NCBI RefSeq assembly: GCF_028372415.1
Contig: NC_092872.1
Location: forward strand, 389,630,853 to 389,694,852
DNA from: Notamacropus eugenii
Taxonomy: Eukaryota > Chordata > Mammalia > Diprotodontia > Macropodidae
Reading direction: 5' to 3'
DNA length: 64,000 bases
This document shows, piece by piece, positions 44,680 to 56,299 of the stretch. Both the position numbers and the translations under genes were made by a program. Position 1 is the first letter of the stretch; every line of letters begins with the position of its first letter. Below the pieces are notes generated by a model. It did not search any database. It was not told the DNA's origin and saw only the letters and a program-made list of their open reading frames with translations.

Positions 44680-45030
44680 AGGTCAGAGAAATTCAGAGTT
44701 GGGGGGGACTTCATAGATCAAATAAGCCAACCCTCAATAGGAACCCCCTTCTGTAAAATTCCAGATGAGTAGTTATCCAACAGCTTGTCCAGAAAGGTTA
44801 AATGATTTGCCCGAAGTCACACAGTAAATAGCAGACACAGAGTCTGAACCCCGATACTAACCATGTTCACCCTGGTGGGGGTGGGGCAACCAAGTTTTGA
44901 AACCTCTCTTTGTACAGGAGGGGCATTTCAGTGCAGGAGAAAGATACCTAGCGTTGACTGTCAAGTCCAGCCTCTTTCACACTACTGGCTGTGAGACCCT
45001 GGGCAAGTCATTTAATTTTCCAGGGTCCTT
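44680..45030. repeat. CR1/L3-MIR (-) and MIR (+) fragments
   Basis: 44680-44850 antisense L3/MIR (GATTTGCCCGAAGTCACACA). 44930-45030 sense MIR (GAGACCCTGGGCAAGTCATT). Confidence 0.5.
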
Positions 45031-45039
45031 AAGAACTTT

Positions 45040-45425
45040 CTTTTTTTAAATACAATTTTATTTTATTTTCAGTTCCAAATTTTCTCCCTTCTCCTCTCTC
45101 CCTCACCCACTGAGAAGGGAAGAAAAATAAAATCCATTATAAATATGTATAAACATGCAAAACAAATTTCTGTATTAGCCATGTTCCAAGGGAAAAAAGC
45201 AAGAAAAAGAAAAGAAAGAAGAAAATATGTTTCAATACTTCACTTCTCTTTCTGTTTCATCATGAATTATTTGGAATTGTGGCTGATCATTGTATTGATC
45301 AGAATTCCTAAGTCTTTTAGAGTTGATTATCTTAGTAATGTTACTGCTACTGTGTAGTTTCCTCCTGGTTCTCCCTACTTATTTTGCATTATTTCATGCA
45401 AACCTTCACTTTCTAAGACTGTACA
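45040..45425 (-). repeat. L1 LINE 3' UTR
   Basis: Antisense L1 tail: TTTCAGTTCCAAATTTTCTC, TAAACATGCAAAACAAATTT, TTAGCCATGTTCCAAGGGAA, GATCATTGTATTGATCAGAA. Confidence 0.75.
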
Positions 45426-45429
45426 TTGC

Positions 45430-46140
45430 AGGATAGTTGCTGACCGGTGAGAGCTCCCTACACTGCAGAATCACAGTGGTGATCTGTATTTTACCTGGAT
45501 TTAGGAGTGGGAGGGAATTTAGGAATCATCTAATCCAACCTCACTGTGAGGGGCGAGAAGCCTTAGTTATGTCACTGCTTGTGGACAAGAGAAACTGGAT
45601 TTTGGAGGGTAAGGTGGGGATGGGATGAGGTGGAAAATTCTACTTTCTCTGGTATATTTGATGTGGTGACAGGGCATCTGGGTAGATATTCTAGGAAGAA
45701 TGTACAAGATCAAGGAGTGCAAGAAAAGAGGGAGGTGAAAGAGACAGTGATGCTATTGCTAGGTGTTATAGCTAAGTAAACATGCTTACTTAACACCAGA
45801 ACAGTGAATGCAGACATGGAGAATGGGCAGAATAGATTTAGAACATTATACACAGGTACTATTTTCAATTTCTACTGCTAATTTTGCCCATTAAACCCAT
45901 TTGCCCAATGCTATAATATTGATATTTTCAATATGATCTTTATTTTCAACACATTGTCATTAATAATCATTTTTTAAAAGTCATTAAATGGATAATGGTG
46001 AAAGTTAGACATGGTTAAAAATAAAAACTATGTTTACGTAATTTTAAAAAGGATTTTTGAATCACAACATTATAAGGAATTTAATAATTCTCTCCTTCAG
46101 AATTTGTGTCATTACAAAATTATTCAGAATTTGGTTCCTT
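45430..46140. other. Unassigned A/T-rich intron 1 sequence
   Basis: A short CR1/L3-like piece at 45480-45560 (AGGAATCATCTAATCCAACC); the rest is unassigned. Confidence 0.3.
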
Positions 46141-46144
46141 TAAT

Positions 46145-46440
46145 CAATCATCACTTAACAAGCATTTATGGTATTTGCACTGAGCCAGGAACTGTGCTAG
46201 ATAGATGCTGGGGATAGCAACACCACAGTGAAACGTTTGCCTTCGAGGAATTTACTTTCTTTTGGGTAAGACAACGCGTACATGGATAAATATGTCCAAA
46301 ATATGTACAAAAATAATTTGCTTAGGGAAGGCATTAGAGGCTGGGAGTGGGGAGGAAGGGAATTCTAGCTGGGAAGTAGCAGGTTTCCAAGTAACAATTT
46401 ATTTAGGCTATCAACTACGTGATGCCTTTGGCTTGAGACA
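46145..46440 (-). repeat. L2-type LINE 3' end
   Basis: CACTTAACAAGCATTTATGG, GAGCCAGGAACTGTGCTAGA, TGCTGGGGATAGCAAC and downstream antisense L2-like text. Confidence 0.5.
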
Positions 46441-46679
46441 TTTATAAATAAATACAATTTTTTATTTTATTCACAAGCAAAAAAGCCATGTCAAAATCAA
46501 ATATAACTAAAATGTGTGTAAATGAAGAGGAAATGGAAAGAGGGGGTGGGGGAAGGATTTTAGCCTGAAGCCTGGAAACATAAGTGGGAGAGAGAGAACA
46601 CGAGAGAGGTCAGTTCAAATCTCCCAGTACTTAAATCCAGTTCTTTTCTTTGAGGAGAATGAATTTTTAGAAGCTAATA

Positions 46680-46940
46680 AATCTCACCTTGTGCAAGTCA
46701 CTCCCTTTTTCTGTGACCCAGTTTCCTCCTTTGTAAAATGAAAGAGATGGATAAAAGGATCTCCAGTTTTCTAGGATTCCAATGGGAATTTTAAAAAGTC
46801 TTTGGATTTCATAATTTCATGGAATTTAGATCTGGAAGAGACTTTAGGGACAATGTAGTCCAACCCCTTTTCTTACAGAAGAAACAGGAGCTTAGAGAGT
46901 TTAAATTAGTTGTTCAAGGTCATGTAGAAATGAGTCTTAA
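46680..46940. repeat. MIR (+) and CR1/L3 (-) fragments
   Basis: 46680-46780: TGTGACCCAGTTTCCTCCTT. 46800-46940: ATTTAGATCTGGAAGAGACT, ACAATGTAGTCCAACCCCTT. Confidence 0.55.
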
Positions 46941-47109
46941 AAGTTGGAAGAAAAGAGTTCCCCTTAAATAGTATTTCCAAGTCTTTTATAATCTCCCAAC
47001 ATCAATATTGGGTGCTTTTGTATGTTCAGTAATGGAAGTGGAATTGAAGCAGCAGAGGTACAGTATGTACATCCTAGAGTCATAACTAAGACATTTTACA
47101 CTTGGGGTA

Positions 47110-47167
47110 AAAACTGTATGTGTGCATGTATGTGTGTGTGTGTGCGTGTGTGTGTCTGTGTCTGTGT
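47110..47167. repeat. Interrupted (TG)n microsatellite
   Basis: TG run with CA, CG and TCTG interruptions. Confidence 0.9.
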
Positions 47168-47415
47168 ATTGGGTGCAGAAAGCAGGCACAGCACAGAGGT
47201 GGCAAGGTGACAGGACTTTGGGGGTGGCAGCTTGTGCTTTGTTGGTTGCAAGGGCTAAAAAATAAGGTCAAAGAGGAAGTGTGGCCTTCTGGGAAGGAAG
47301 CACAACAGCCTGAATGTCAATGCCCTGTGACATAAAACTCCATTTGCCTCATGCTAGTTATAGCACTGTCCTCTCCAAATAACTGACTCCAGGAATGATA
47401 AGAAAACAGGTATTG

Positions 47416-47655
47416 ATATTGGCTTGAGGTTTATAAAGTCCTTTAAAATATCGATTCATTTGATCCTCATAACAACTCTGTGAGGCAAGTGATATTATTA
47501 TCACCTTCATTTTACAGATGAGGAAACTGAGGCATGGAGAATTTAAGTGACTTGTCTGGGGTCACACAGTTAGTAAACGTCTGAAACTGGACTTGAACTC
47601 AGCTCTTTCTGACTACAGGTCCAGCGCTCTACCTATCACCTAACTGTCTCTCTTT
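47416..47655 (-). repeat. MIR SINE
   Basis: TTTGATCCTCATAACAACTC, CATTTTACAGATGAGGAAAC, TGACTTGTCTGGGGTCACAC. Confidence 0.8.
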
Positions 47656-47659
47656 TACT

Positions 47660-48265
47660 TAGGCTGTCAAGTTTTACATTATTTGTTTTGGTGCATTTTT
47701 AAATGATGCACATCTGTACCAATGCTGTCCATGGGAGGCTGTGAGCTGGTAAATGGTCTGAATGAGTTGGAGGGAAAGTAGAGACAGGCTGGCATATCTT
47801 CTCAGTCCCCAAATCACTCTCATGTGTGGGTGGGTGTTAAAGAGAACAAGATGGTGTTTAAAAATATAAACTAGAGTGGGTGGCTAGAAGGGTGAGTTGC
47901 AAAGCTGAATGGCCTCTCTCCATGTGACACAAAAAGTAGAAGTCCCTTAGGGACTGTGTCTTGTGAATAGCAAGGTAAAGTCTAAAAAGATGCAGCCACA
48001 GCTTTAAGGCTTGGTTTGAGTACTGGAGATGGATTTTGGACTGATGTTTTAGGACTCTGGGAGCATTCTATGGGGGCCCTGTGAGTAACTCCCCACTCAC
48101 AATAGGAACCAAGGATCAGAGTCCAAGAATGAGGAGTCTTATGTAGTGCTTAAGGACCCCTGAAAGGAAAGGGAGTTTGTGAAGGTATTTGTACCCAGTT
48201 GTCAGTTCTATTTCAGCAGCAAAGACAGCATGTTTAAAACTGACCAAAGCTGACAGTGTCATTCA
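47660..48265. other. Unassigned intron 1 sequence
   Basis: Nothing recognised with confidence. Confidence 0.3.
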
Positions 48266-48269
48266 GTAG

Positions 48270-48440
48270 AAGGAATGTTAACTCAGGAATGAGGATGGAT
48301 GTGGGCTCTAACCCCGGATTTACTGGTAATTAGCTATGAGTCTTTGACAAATTGCTTGACTTCTCTGGGCCTCAGTTCCCTCAGCTACAAAATGAGGGAT
48401 TTGGATGAGAGCTTTAATTCTTTACATTTTGACAGGATAC
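48270..48440 (+). repeat. MIR-family SINE
   Basis: AGCTATGAGTCTTTGACAAA, TTGACTTCTCTGGGCCTCAG, CTACAAAATGAGGGATTTGG. Confidence 0.6.
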
Positions 48441-48787
48441 TCCTAGTTTTGATCCTCAGGAAAAAGAATCTTGAGCAGTTTCTCTGCCCTTCCTAGTTAT
48501 TTGCACGTCTAATAAGCCATGGTCCACCTCTCTGCAAGCTCAACGTTCTCTAAGCAATTAAGGTCAGGACAGAGTTGAGGCTAGCAGTTTAAAACTGCCA
48601 TCAGAATCTAGATCCTCCAGTTCCTCTCTCCAGCCCCTCAACACAGACTTTGCTTATAGCTTTTATTGTGACTAGAAAACCTTCCCCCTCTGATGAGGAG
48701 CTAAGTGTGGAAGATGAATGGTCAGGGCAGGGTGGGGCCATGTTTGGTATAAGTGAAGGGTCAAAGGTAAATGGAACTGACACTCAC

Positions 48788-49085
48788 CAGGCTCTTCCAG
48801 AGGATCCCTGGGGTCTCAGGCATACATCGTGGCAAGAGGTCTTAGTGCCCGGGCCATGGGGAAACTAGGCTGCTGAAGACAGCTCTTCTCCCATCCAGAA
48901 GGTGCTGCAAATGAGTGCCCACAAGCTTTTGCCACGGTTGCCACTGTTTCTCCAAGTCTTGATGTTCCCGGCTTCTCCCAACAGCGCTCACAGCTCCAGT
49001 CTCTGGCTCCTTTTGCCCAAAGCATAGTTTTCCCATCCTGTAATGGGATTGAGCAGCTTCCTTCTGGTCACGTGCCCCAGCCAAT
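48788..49085 (-). promoter_or_regulatory. C1QTNF2: Candidate C1QTNF2 leader exon and promoter
   Basis: A repeat-free, moderately GC-rich patch. Read on the minus strand it ends in CCTG|GTGAGTGT, a strong splice donor with exon end at 48788. At its upstream edge lie an E-box GTCACGTG (49067-49074) and a CCAAT box (49081-49085). The coding exon at 37266 needs a spliced 5' leader, and this is the best-looking donor next to promoter-like elements in the upstream 15 kb I read. There is no TATA box. No transcript evidence is available, so the start site is only approximate. Confidence 0.4.
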
Positions 49086-49089
49086 CACA

Positions 49090-49640
49090 CACATGTGCTG
49101 GGGCTTGGGGAACGTTCTCCCTTTGTTTTTGCAGTAAGTTGGAAAAAGTTTCAGTGCATGTGGCAGCCAGGCTTATCGCCCTAGGGAAAAAGTCCGTGTG
49201 CTTCTGCATGGGTGTGTATGTATCACTTCGTATGTATGCATCTTTGTGTGTATAAGTGTGCATGTATGTGTGTCTGGGCATGCCTGTTTGCATTTGCCTA
49301 TGTTTACATGTGTCTGTGAGTGAATGAGGGTATGCTTACGTGGATGTGTGCATCTGGAAGGGAGTATGCCAGAGTGAGTTTATGTGGACAAGTTGGCATC
49401 TTATCATCCCCATCTCTCATTTCCTTTTGCTATCACTCAAAGATTTAGTGTAAAATCAAGAAGCAGAGGCAACTAACATGGGCGTAGGAGATAAGTACCT
49501 GTTTACAAAATACCTGGTTATATGTGACATATATAAATGACTTAGGTGGCCATAGTTCTTTGAAAAGTCTTGTAATATAATTACCATTTCTTAGGGCTCA
49601 TAATATGTTGTGAAATCAGTGCTCAAACTCAAGTTTTCGA
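49090..49640. other. Region upstream of candidate promoter; TG-rich
   Basis: 49195-49345 is an imperfect TGTGTATG-rich stretch, followed by unassigned sequence. No gene seen. Confidence 0.4.
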
Positions 49641-49641
49641 T

Positions 49642-49888
49642 GTGTTCAGTTGTTTTCAGTTTTTCATTTGATTCTTTGTGACCCCATTTAGGTTTTTCTT
49701 GGCAGAGATACTGGAGTCATTTGCCATTTCCTAATCTAGCTCATTTTACAGATGAGGAAACTGAAGCAAACAGGGTTAAGTGACTAGTCCAGGGTCACAT
49801 AGCTAGTAAGTATCTTAGGCCAGATTTGAACTCAGGTCTTCCAGGACTCCAAGTCCTGGGTTCTATCCACTGTGCCACCTATCTGACC
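49642..49888 (-). mobile_element. Marsupial tRNA-derived CORE-SINE
   Basis: Reverse copy: TGATTCTTTGTGACCCCATT, TTCTTGGCAGAGATACTGGA, CAGATGAGGAAACTGAAGCA, GTCCAGGGTCACATAGCTAG, head CACTGTGCCACCTATCTGAC. Confidence 0.85.
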
Positions 49889-50124
49889 TATAAGCTTATC
49901 CAACCACTAAAACCTTGTCTCTTACCCAGGGTCCTTGGTTACCTGTTGAAGCCCATTTGCCTTTAGGATTCCCTGCTACTGTGTATCTGATCTTGGCTTC
50001 TTTCCTAAGCCCCAGTTCTGCTTCATCAGTTGCTCATTGAACATTTCGAAACCAATGTTAAAAACCTAAAAGGTATCTCCAACTTAGATTTTCCAAGACA
50101 GAACTCATCATCATTCCCCTGAGC

Positions 50125-50360
50125 CAGGGGTGAACTGATAAATGTTTAATAATTAAATCTGTGAAAAAAATGCAGCAAGACACACTTTTAAGTTTAATCT
50201 AGACTCATTATTTTCATAGGTCGAGACAACCAATAAAACAGTAAATCAAACCCTGTTTTGTAGCGTCTGCTGATTTCTGTGTGTAAATGCTCACGCTGCA
50301 AATTTAACAGTAGGCTCTTCCAAATTCTGTTCAAGCTGGCTCCAATACATCCCTCCTCAA
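50125..50360. repeat. Unnamed dispersed repeat X, copy 1
   Basis: Starts at CAGGGGTGAACTGATAAATG and shares with 58365-58610 the order GTAAATCAAACC, TTTTGTAGCGTCTGC, GTAAATGCTCACGCTGCAAA, TTTAACAG, TTCTGTTCAAGCTGG. The CAGGGGTG start hints at a hAT terminus; family not named. Confidence 0.5.
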
Positions 50361-50539
50361 ACCCACCCCTCTTCTCTACTTCCCTGTTTCTGTTAAGGGG
50401 GCCATCATTTTTCCACTTCATTAAACTCTAACCTCTGCATCTTAGGGACAAATTATTTAAAGCTTAGGTCTTCGTTCATTGTCAAAAATCTCTTCAAAAG
50501 TGGAGATGTAAAAAGGGTATTCAGTGTTCAATGTGGATC

Positions 50540-51225
50540 AGATATGAGATAGGTCCCAGCAATACCACCTCTAGCGCTGTATCCCAAAGAGATCACAAAA
50601 ATGGGAAGAGGACCCACATGTACAAAAATATTTATAGCAGCTCTTTTTGTGATGGTCAAAAACTGGAAATCAAGGGAATGCCCATCAACTGGTAAATGGC
50701 TGAACGAGTTGTGGTCTATGAATGTAATGGAATATTATTGTGCTATAAGAAATGACGAATAGGCAGAAATACCTGGATAGACTTATATGAAATGATGCTG
50801 AGTGAAGTGAGCAGAACCAGAAAAACATTATATACAGTAACAGCCACAGTATATGAGGACTGTTTTTGATAAACTTAGTCCTCCATAGCAAGGCAAGGAC
50901 CTAAAACATTTCCAAAGGACTCATGGTGCAAAATGCCATCCACATCCAGAAAAAGAACTATGAAGTTGGAATGCAGAATGAAGCAGACTATTTTGTCTTG
51001 TGCTATGTTCTGTTTTGGTTTTTCTCATGGTTTCTTCCATTTGTTACAATTCTTCTATGCAACACGACTAATGTGAAAATGTGTTTAATAAGAATGTATG
51101 TATAGAACCCATATAAGATTGCATGCCGTCTTGGGAATGGAGTTGGGAGGGAGGGGGAGAAAATTTAAAACTTATGGAAGTGATTATTGAAAATTGAAAA
51201 CAAATAAATCAATAAAATTTTAAAA
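50540..51225 (+). repeat. L1 LINE, ORF2 3' end and 3' UTR
   Basis: 5'-truncated L1 with CAATACCACCTCTAGCGCTG, TATAGCAGCTCTTTTTGTGA, GGAATATTATTGTGCTATAA, GTGAGCAGAACCAGAAAAAC, 3' UTR TCATGGTTTCTTCCATTTGT and an A-rich end AATCAATAAAATTTTAAAAA. Confidence 0.85.
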
Positions 51226-51542
51226 AAGAGACCCACAGCATGCATGGACGAAACAACTTAAAATAGGATTTAGTAATTGAACTTGTAAGTTTGGTAGCAC
51301 ATGTTCTGGGGTTTCTATCATACCCCCTCCCCTTTGCTCTGGTACATTAGATCCCTCAGAAGGTGGTGACTACATTTCTCAGAATTCTAGGAGTAGCTGT
51401 GAGGGGATTGGGGTGGTTTTCTAATACCATAGCATTTCTAACGTATGAGTCCCCGCTAGTATGCTTCCTCATTTATTATAAGTTGGTATCAATTAGTAAG
51501 AATTTATTAGTTTTTAGAAATTAATATTTACTAAAATATTAT

Positions 51543-51780
51543 GGGGACAGCTAGGTGGTACAGTGGATAGAGCTCTGGTCCTGGAGTCAGGAAGTTCCAA
51601 TCTGACCTCAGACACTTTTTGCTAGCTGTGTGACCCTGGGTACATCATTTAACCCTGTTTGCCTCAGTTCCCTCATCTATAAAATGAGCTAGAGAAGGAA
51701 ATGGCAAATCACTGGTATCTTTGTTAAGAACACCCCAAATGGGGTCACAATGAGTCAGACATAACTAAAATGACTGAACG
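51543..51780 (+). mobile_element. Marsupial tRNA-derived CORE-SINE
   Basis: GGGGACAGCTAGGTGGTACA, GTGTGACCCTGGGTACATCA, AAATGAGCTAGAGAAGGAAA, CACCCCAAATGGGGTCACAA, AAAATGACTGAA. Confidence 0.88.
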
Positions 51781-51784
51781 TAGT

Positions 51785-52411
51785 AAGAATAGTGGGTAAA
51801 AAAAAAAATTCCACAAAGTCCAAAGGAAAGTGGCTCAAGTTTAGAGCACATATGGCAAAGGGGAGTAACTAAGAGCTCCTAGAAGTCTTTTTTTCTGGAA
51901 GACTCTCCCCTTCATGGAACTATTATGAAGTTCCTCTTAGCTCTGGTATATCTTTCTGCTGGCTTCCTCATCAAGTTCTGAAGCTGATTTCCCTTAGTGT
52001 AATCTAGTTTGGCTTTAGCTCTAAAGGCAAATACTATCACTCAGCCTTTGCTGTCCTGGGGATGCTGTTAGGACAATGATGAGTTCCTTTGGAAGTTCAC
52101 CAGGTTCTTTTCTGGTCAAGAGCAGGTTAGGAGAAAGATGCTTCTCTTCTCTACCCCCTCTCCTAATATTAAATGATTCACTCTCAGGAGCATTGCTGCA
52201 ACTACTCCTTCTTCTAACTTAACAGAATTATGCTGGGTTCTGAACAAACTTCATAGGGAATGTCTAAGGTAAACATTAACCAATGCTTCTGATTTATTGA
52301 TTTATTGAATTAAGTTGTTCTCATCTGATAAAGGTATCAGAGCTAGAGTATATTATTCATTATTCTAAGGATATATATATATGCATATACATACATGTGT
52401 GTATATATAGT
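51785..52411. other. Unassigned flank with TA-rich microsatellite
   Basis: No gene. 52371-52410 is a (TA)n/(TG)n-type low-complexity tract, the left border of the RTE insertion. Confidence 0.4.
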
Positions 52412-52423
52412 AACTGATTGAAT

Positions 52424-54577
52424 TGGGGTGTAGGGTATGTTCAGGGAGGACCAGTAACTTTGGTGTGATGGTTGCTGAGCCCTTTTTGGGGCTCTTTCTA
52501 CCTTTTGTGTCCACCTGTTGCATCCAACTCTCACCTGTGGCTCCAAGAAGCTGCAGCATGTGCAGCAGCCACACCCCAGTAAACCATTTTGGCAGACAGG
52601 CCAAACCAGGTTGAGGGTAACCAAGGGGTTTCAAACCCATTGGTGAGTTAGGAGGGTGTCTACTCCAAGCATGTGAAGATTTCCTCTGGTGGAATGGGTG
52701 GATGAAAACAATTTGCTCAAATGGCCATGAAGGCAGATGAAGCAGGTGATATGGAGCGCTTAGAGCTTGGTTAGACACCGAAGATGCCAGGGTCATCCAC
52801 AGCATCCTGAGTTATTGCCAGCCATCTTGACTCTGTTCTACCACTGGACTATGATGACTCTGGAGGAGAGAGTGAGGCTGATGACTTCGTGCAAATCTGC
52901 CTCACTTAAATCCAATTTATGCATGAATCAAAAGACATCACCTATACCATTATACTATTATGCCTCAAAGTCCTGTGGTGACAGGCAAGTGATGAAGCAG
53001 CAGGTGTGGATACATTGGAAACTGTAGTCACTACACTGCACACAGATGGCCCAGGCCATAGGGTCATTTCTCACTGGAAGCGGCAGTGGAACTCGGCAAC
53101 CCCTTGGGTGTCTGAGCAACCTTTTAAGGATCGCACTGCTCACCTCCTGATGTGAAGAGCGGGGCTAGGAAAGGTTCCCTAAACATTGTCTGCTTGCCCA
53201 ACCCTGACCTGATTACCATGGCAAGTGGGGAATCCCACTATGTGGTAGAAACACAAAAAAATGCACAAAATGTACAAAAACATCTGTAAAGATGATTCCG
53301 CTCACCATTGGCACATGGAACACGTGCACACTAATAGACAACACAAAATTCAGTAGACCTGGGACACAAACTGGTCTTGTTGCAAGAGAACTCAACAGGT
53401 ATCACATCCAAATAGCAGCCCTATCAATGTGCCAAAAGAGGACAAACTTATAATTCTGAGTGACTTTAATGCTAGAGGAGACTCAAACTACCAGAGTTGG
53501 CAGGGAGTCCTAGGGAGGAATAGAGTTGGAAACAACCACAGCAGTGGTCATTTACTGCTGAAGACTTGTGCATCACATGACTTTCTCATTACCAACACTG
53601 TTTTCTATTTACCTAAACACAATAAAACTTCATGGATGCACCCTCGCAGTAAACATTGGTATCTAATAGACTATGTGACTGTAAAGAGAAGAGACAGACA
53701 AGATGTGAGAGTGACAAAGGCAATGTGTGGTTCAGAGTGCTGGTCTAATCATAAACTTATCCTTTCCGAGCTAAATATTCGCATTCATCAAAAGTGCCTC
53801 CCTCAAACCAAAATGACTACCAGAAGAATTAATGTCAACAAATTAGAGCTATTCATTGAGTGTGAACAGTTTGTCGCTAACTTGGAGGGAAAGTTGAGGC
53901 AATACATAGTTGGCAACAATGGAGCAGAAAAGGAGTGGGCAACTTTCAAAGATTTGGTGTATAGCCCTGTGTTTGCTCATCTGGGTCAGTGCACTTGCAA
54001 ACACCAAGACTGGTTTGATGAAAATGATGGGGAAATTCAGAAGCTGCTAAATGAACAATGAGAACTCCACAGGATATACCAGCAGGATAGTTCATCCACT
54101 TCTAAGAAGACAGCATTTAATTCCAACAAAAGCAAAGTACAAGCAAAGCTTAGAGAGATGCAGGATTCCTGGCTCAGTAAGAAGAAAGAGAACTCATATG
54201 GGGCAGGCGATCACATGGTGACCAGAAGAAGTGATACAAGGACACTCTTAAGGTCTCTCTCAAGAACTTTGGATTTGACTGTGTGACATGGGAGACAGTG
54301 GCACAGGACTGCATGCCTACATCAGAAAGGGTGCAGTGCTCCATGAGCAAAGCAGAACTAAGACAGAACAAAGAAAATGTAGGATTCGCAAATTTGGAGT
54401 ATCCACCCCAAATATTCACATGAACTATCTGTGCCCAACCTGTGGTAGAGAATTCTGAGTTCATATTGGTCTGATCAGCTACAGTTGGACACACTGAAAT
54501 TTCACTTTATCATGATGATGTCATTTTGGTCCAATTCAAGAACGAAGGACAACAACCAACCAACCAACTAACCAACC
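52424..54577 (+). mobile_element. RTE-type LINE, internally deleted, with both ends
   Basis: About 2.15 kb, flanked by AACTGATTGAAT (52412-52423) and AATTGATTGAAT (54578-54589), 11 of 12 matching, so both ends appear original. The ~870-nt 5' region is followed by the endonuclease start at ATG 53292 (GTWNTCTL). A second frame at 53429-54061 gives SDFNAR, SWMHPRSKHWYLIDYV and SECWSNHKLILSELNIRI, the apurinic-endonuclease end of RTE/BovB proteins (the CFDP2-like family). About 100 residues of the endonuclease are missing between the two frames, and the family's SDH/DH motif reads NH. Nearly all the reverse transcriptase is absent. The C-terminal zinc-knuckle region (LCPTCGREF, then IGLISYSWTH after a stop) survives at 54390-54500. 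The end is GAACGAAGGACAACAACC plus (AACC)n. Not functional. Confidence 0.85.
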
Positions 54578-54589
54578 AATTGATTGAAT

Positions 54590-54954
54590 CAAATTGGCCC
54601 CTACTATTATACTACCCTTGTGTTTTCTAGGAAGGTTGATACTTAAACCTCATCAGAACAGAAAATAGTTTCTAACACTGACTACTTATTAGGAGTTTTA
54701 CATTTCACTTTGGCTCTTCACTGTCAAAAATAATTCTAGGTCCATTTCTTCTATTAAAATGAGGCAGATCTGGACCTATCCTCCTGTTGGTGTTTGTCTT
54801 TTCCAAGAGCACTGGAATGGTTGACATGTACTCCTCCTCTTGCTACCAGTCAGTTCCATTCATTGGGCTCAGGACCTTTGGCTCTCTCAAACTCACAAAG
54901 CTAACTTCAAGCCTGGATATGTACCTTTCAAGAACAATGTTTGGCCACCTTTAC
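54590..54954. other. Unassigned flank
   Basis: Nothing recognised. Confidence 0.3.
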
Positions 54955-55585
54955 GAAATATTAATTTAATTTATTTATTTTGTTTCATTTTATGTTCTGA
55001 ACTATCTTCTTCCCTTCCTTCTTAAGGAAGAAAAGGCTAATACTTGACCTAGATATATATGTAAAATGATATAATATGTGCTTCCATATATCAGTACTTT
55101 CTCTGGAGGTGAATAGCACCTTCCTTCATAAGTCCTTTGTAGTTGATTTGAATATTCATATTACTCAAATAGCACAGAATTACCCAGAATAGCAGAATAG
55201 CTTAGTTATTCACAGTTACACTTCAAATTATATAGGTGTTACTACATACAACATTCTCTTGGCTTTGCTCATTTCACTCTTCATTATTTTATGCAAGTCT
55301 TTCCATGTTTTTCTAAAATCAACCTGCTCATCATTTCTTATAGTACAGTAATATTCCATCGTAATCATATACCACAGCTTATTCTGTCATTCCCCAATTA
55401 ATGGGCATCCCCTCAATTTCTAGTTCTTTGCCACCACAAATATTTTAGAATGTATAGATTATTTTCCTTTTTCCCCAGTTCATCTTGGGAAATAGATTTA
55501 ATAGTGTGGTAGTTTTGGGTCAAAGGGTATACACAATTTTATAACTTTTGGGGCAAGATTCCAGATTGCTCTCCAATTGACCACC
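54955..55585 (-). repeat. L1 LINE ORF2 3' end
   Basis: Antisense L1: TTTCTCTGGAGGTGAATAGC, ATTTCACTCTTCATTATTTT, TACAGTAATATTCCATCGTA, CCCCAATTAATGGGCATCCC, GGGTCAAAGGGTATACACAA. Confidence 0.8.
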
Positions 55586-55589
55586 TAAT

Positions 55590-56295
55590 TAGGAGAAGAA
55601 ATAGAAAGTAGAAAAGGAGGTCAGGAAAATTTCAGTGGGTTTGGATTTGGGCTTCTTATTACTGTCCCAGCATATCTTTGGTATAACAGTGGCTGAGCGA
55701 GAACATCCTTGACTCACTGAGGAAAGAGCTTCAGGGCTGGGCAAGAGCACATCAGAAAGGTATATTAGACCTAGGGGAAACTTTATGAAGGTGCCATGAT
55801 GGGGCCTTCTAATAAAAGTACTTTCAGGAAGATAGGGTCTAAGAGTTGTTTGGACAGTGCAGAGTCATGGTGAAATGTAAATTCCTCCTTAGCAATCCTG
55901 TAAAAGGTGGCCAGGAGCTCTAGTGCAGGTTTGCCTAGTTGAGTCCATGCTCCATAAGGAGTCAAAGGCATAATAAGAGGAAGAGTCCGCTCTTCCACTG
56001 CTTTCACAAGAAGTCTAGAGATAGGATATAACACTTGGCATACTGGAGAATAAAAACAAAGTGGTTGAGATGTAAACTGCTTCTTTTTTAAGCTGATGCA
56101 GCACTCTATTCATGTCCCTGTCATAGGGCAAGGGGAAGATCAAGGACCCCTCAGGATTTGTTACATTATGTCAAAATAAAAAGTCATTTTAGCACTGTGT
56201 CCCCACATAGCTGAAAGCAGTCACAAGAGTTCATCCTCTTTAATATACCCAAATACTGAGTCATGCATGTGGTTGGCTGGAAGTATATGTCTATC
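55590..56295. other. Unassigned sequence
   Basis: No gene or named repeat. The 83-codon minus frame at 55783-56034 lies in repeat-free sequence, but has no splice or homology support that I can see. Confidence 0.3.
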
Positions 56296-56299
56296 TTCT

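Larger units (their letters stand above)
34802..49085 (-). other. C1QTNF2: C1QTNF2 gene span (inferred transcription unit)
   Basis: This is the proposed extent of the transcription unit from the candidate leader exon near 49085 down to the last candidate polyadenylation signal. Two coding exons are certain. The upstream leader exon and exact 3' end are inferred. The ~11.5-kb first intron (about 48787-37267) is filled with SINE, MIR, L2 and L1 copies. The second intron is 1158 bp (37013-35856) and holds MIR remnants. The gene encodes a secreted adiponectin paralogue of the CTRP family. Confidence 0.6.

Noticed and set aside
53429-54061. A 210-codon frame as a host gene
   Set aside because: Its SDFNAR, WMHPRSKHW and related motifs are those of RTE/BovB endonuclease (CFDP2-like annotations). 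It lies within a LINE with target duplications and is truncated.
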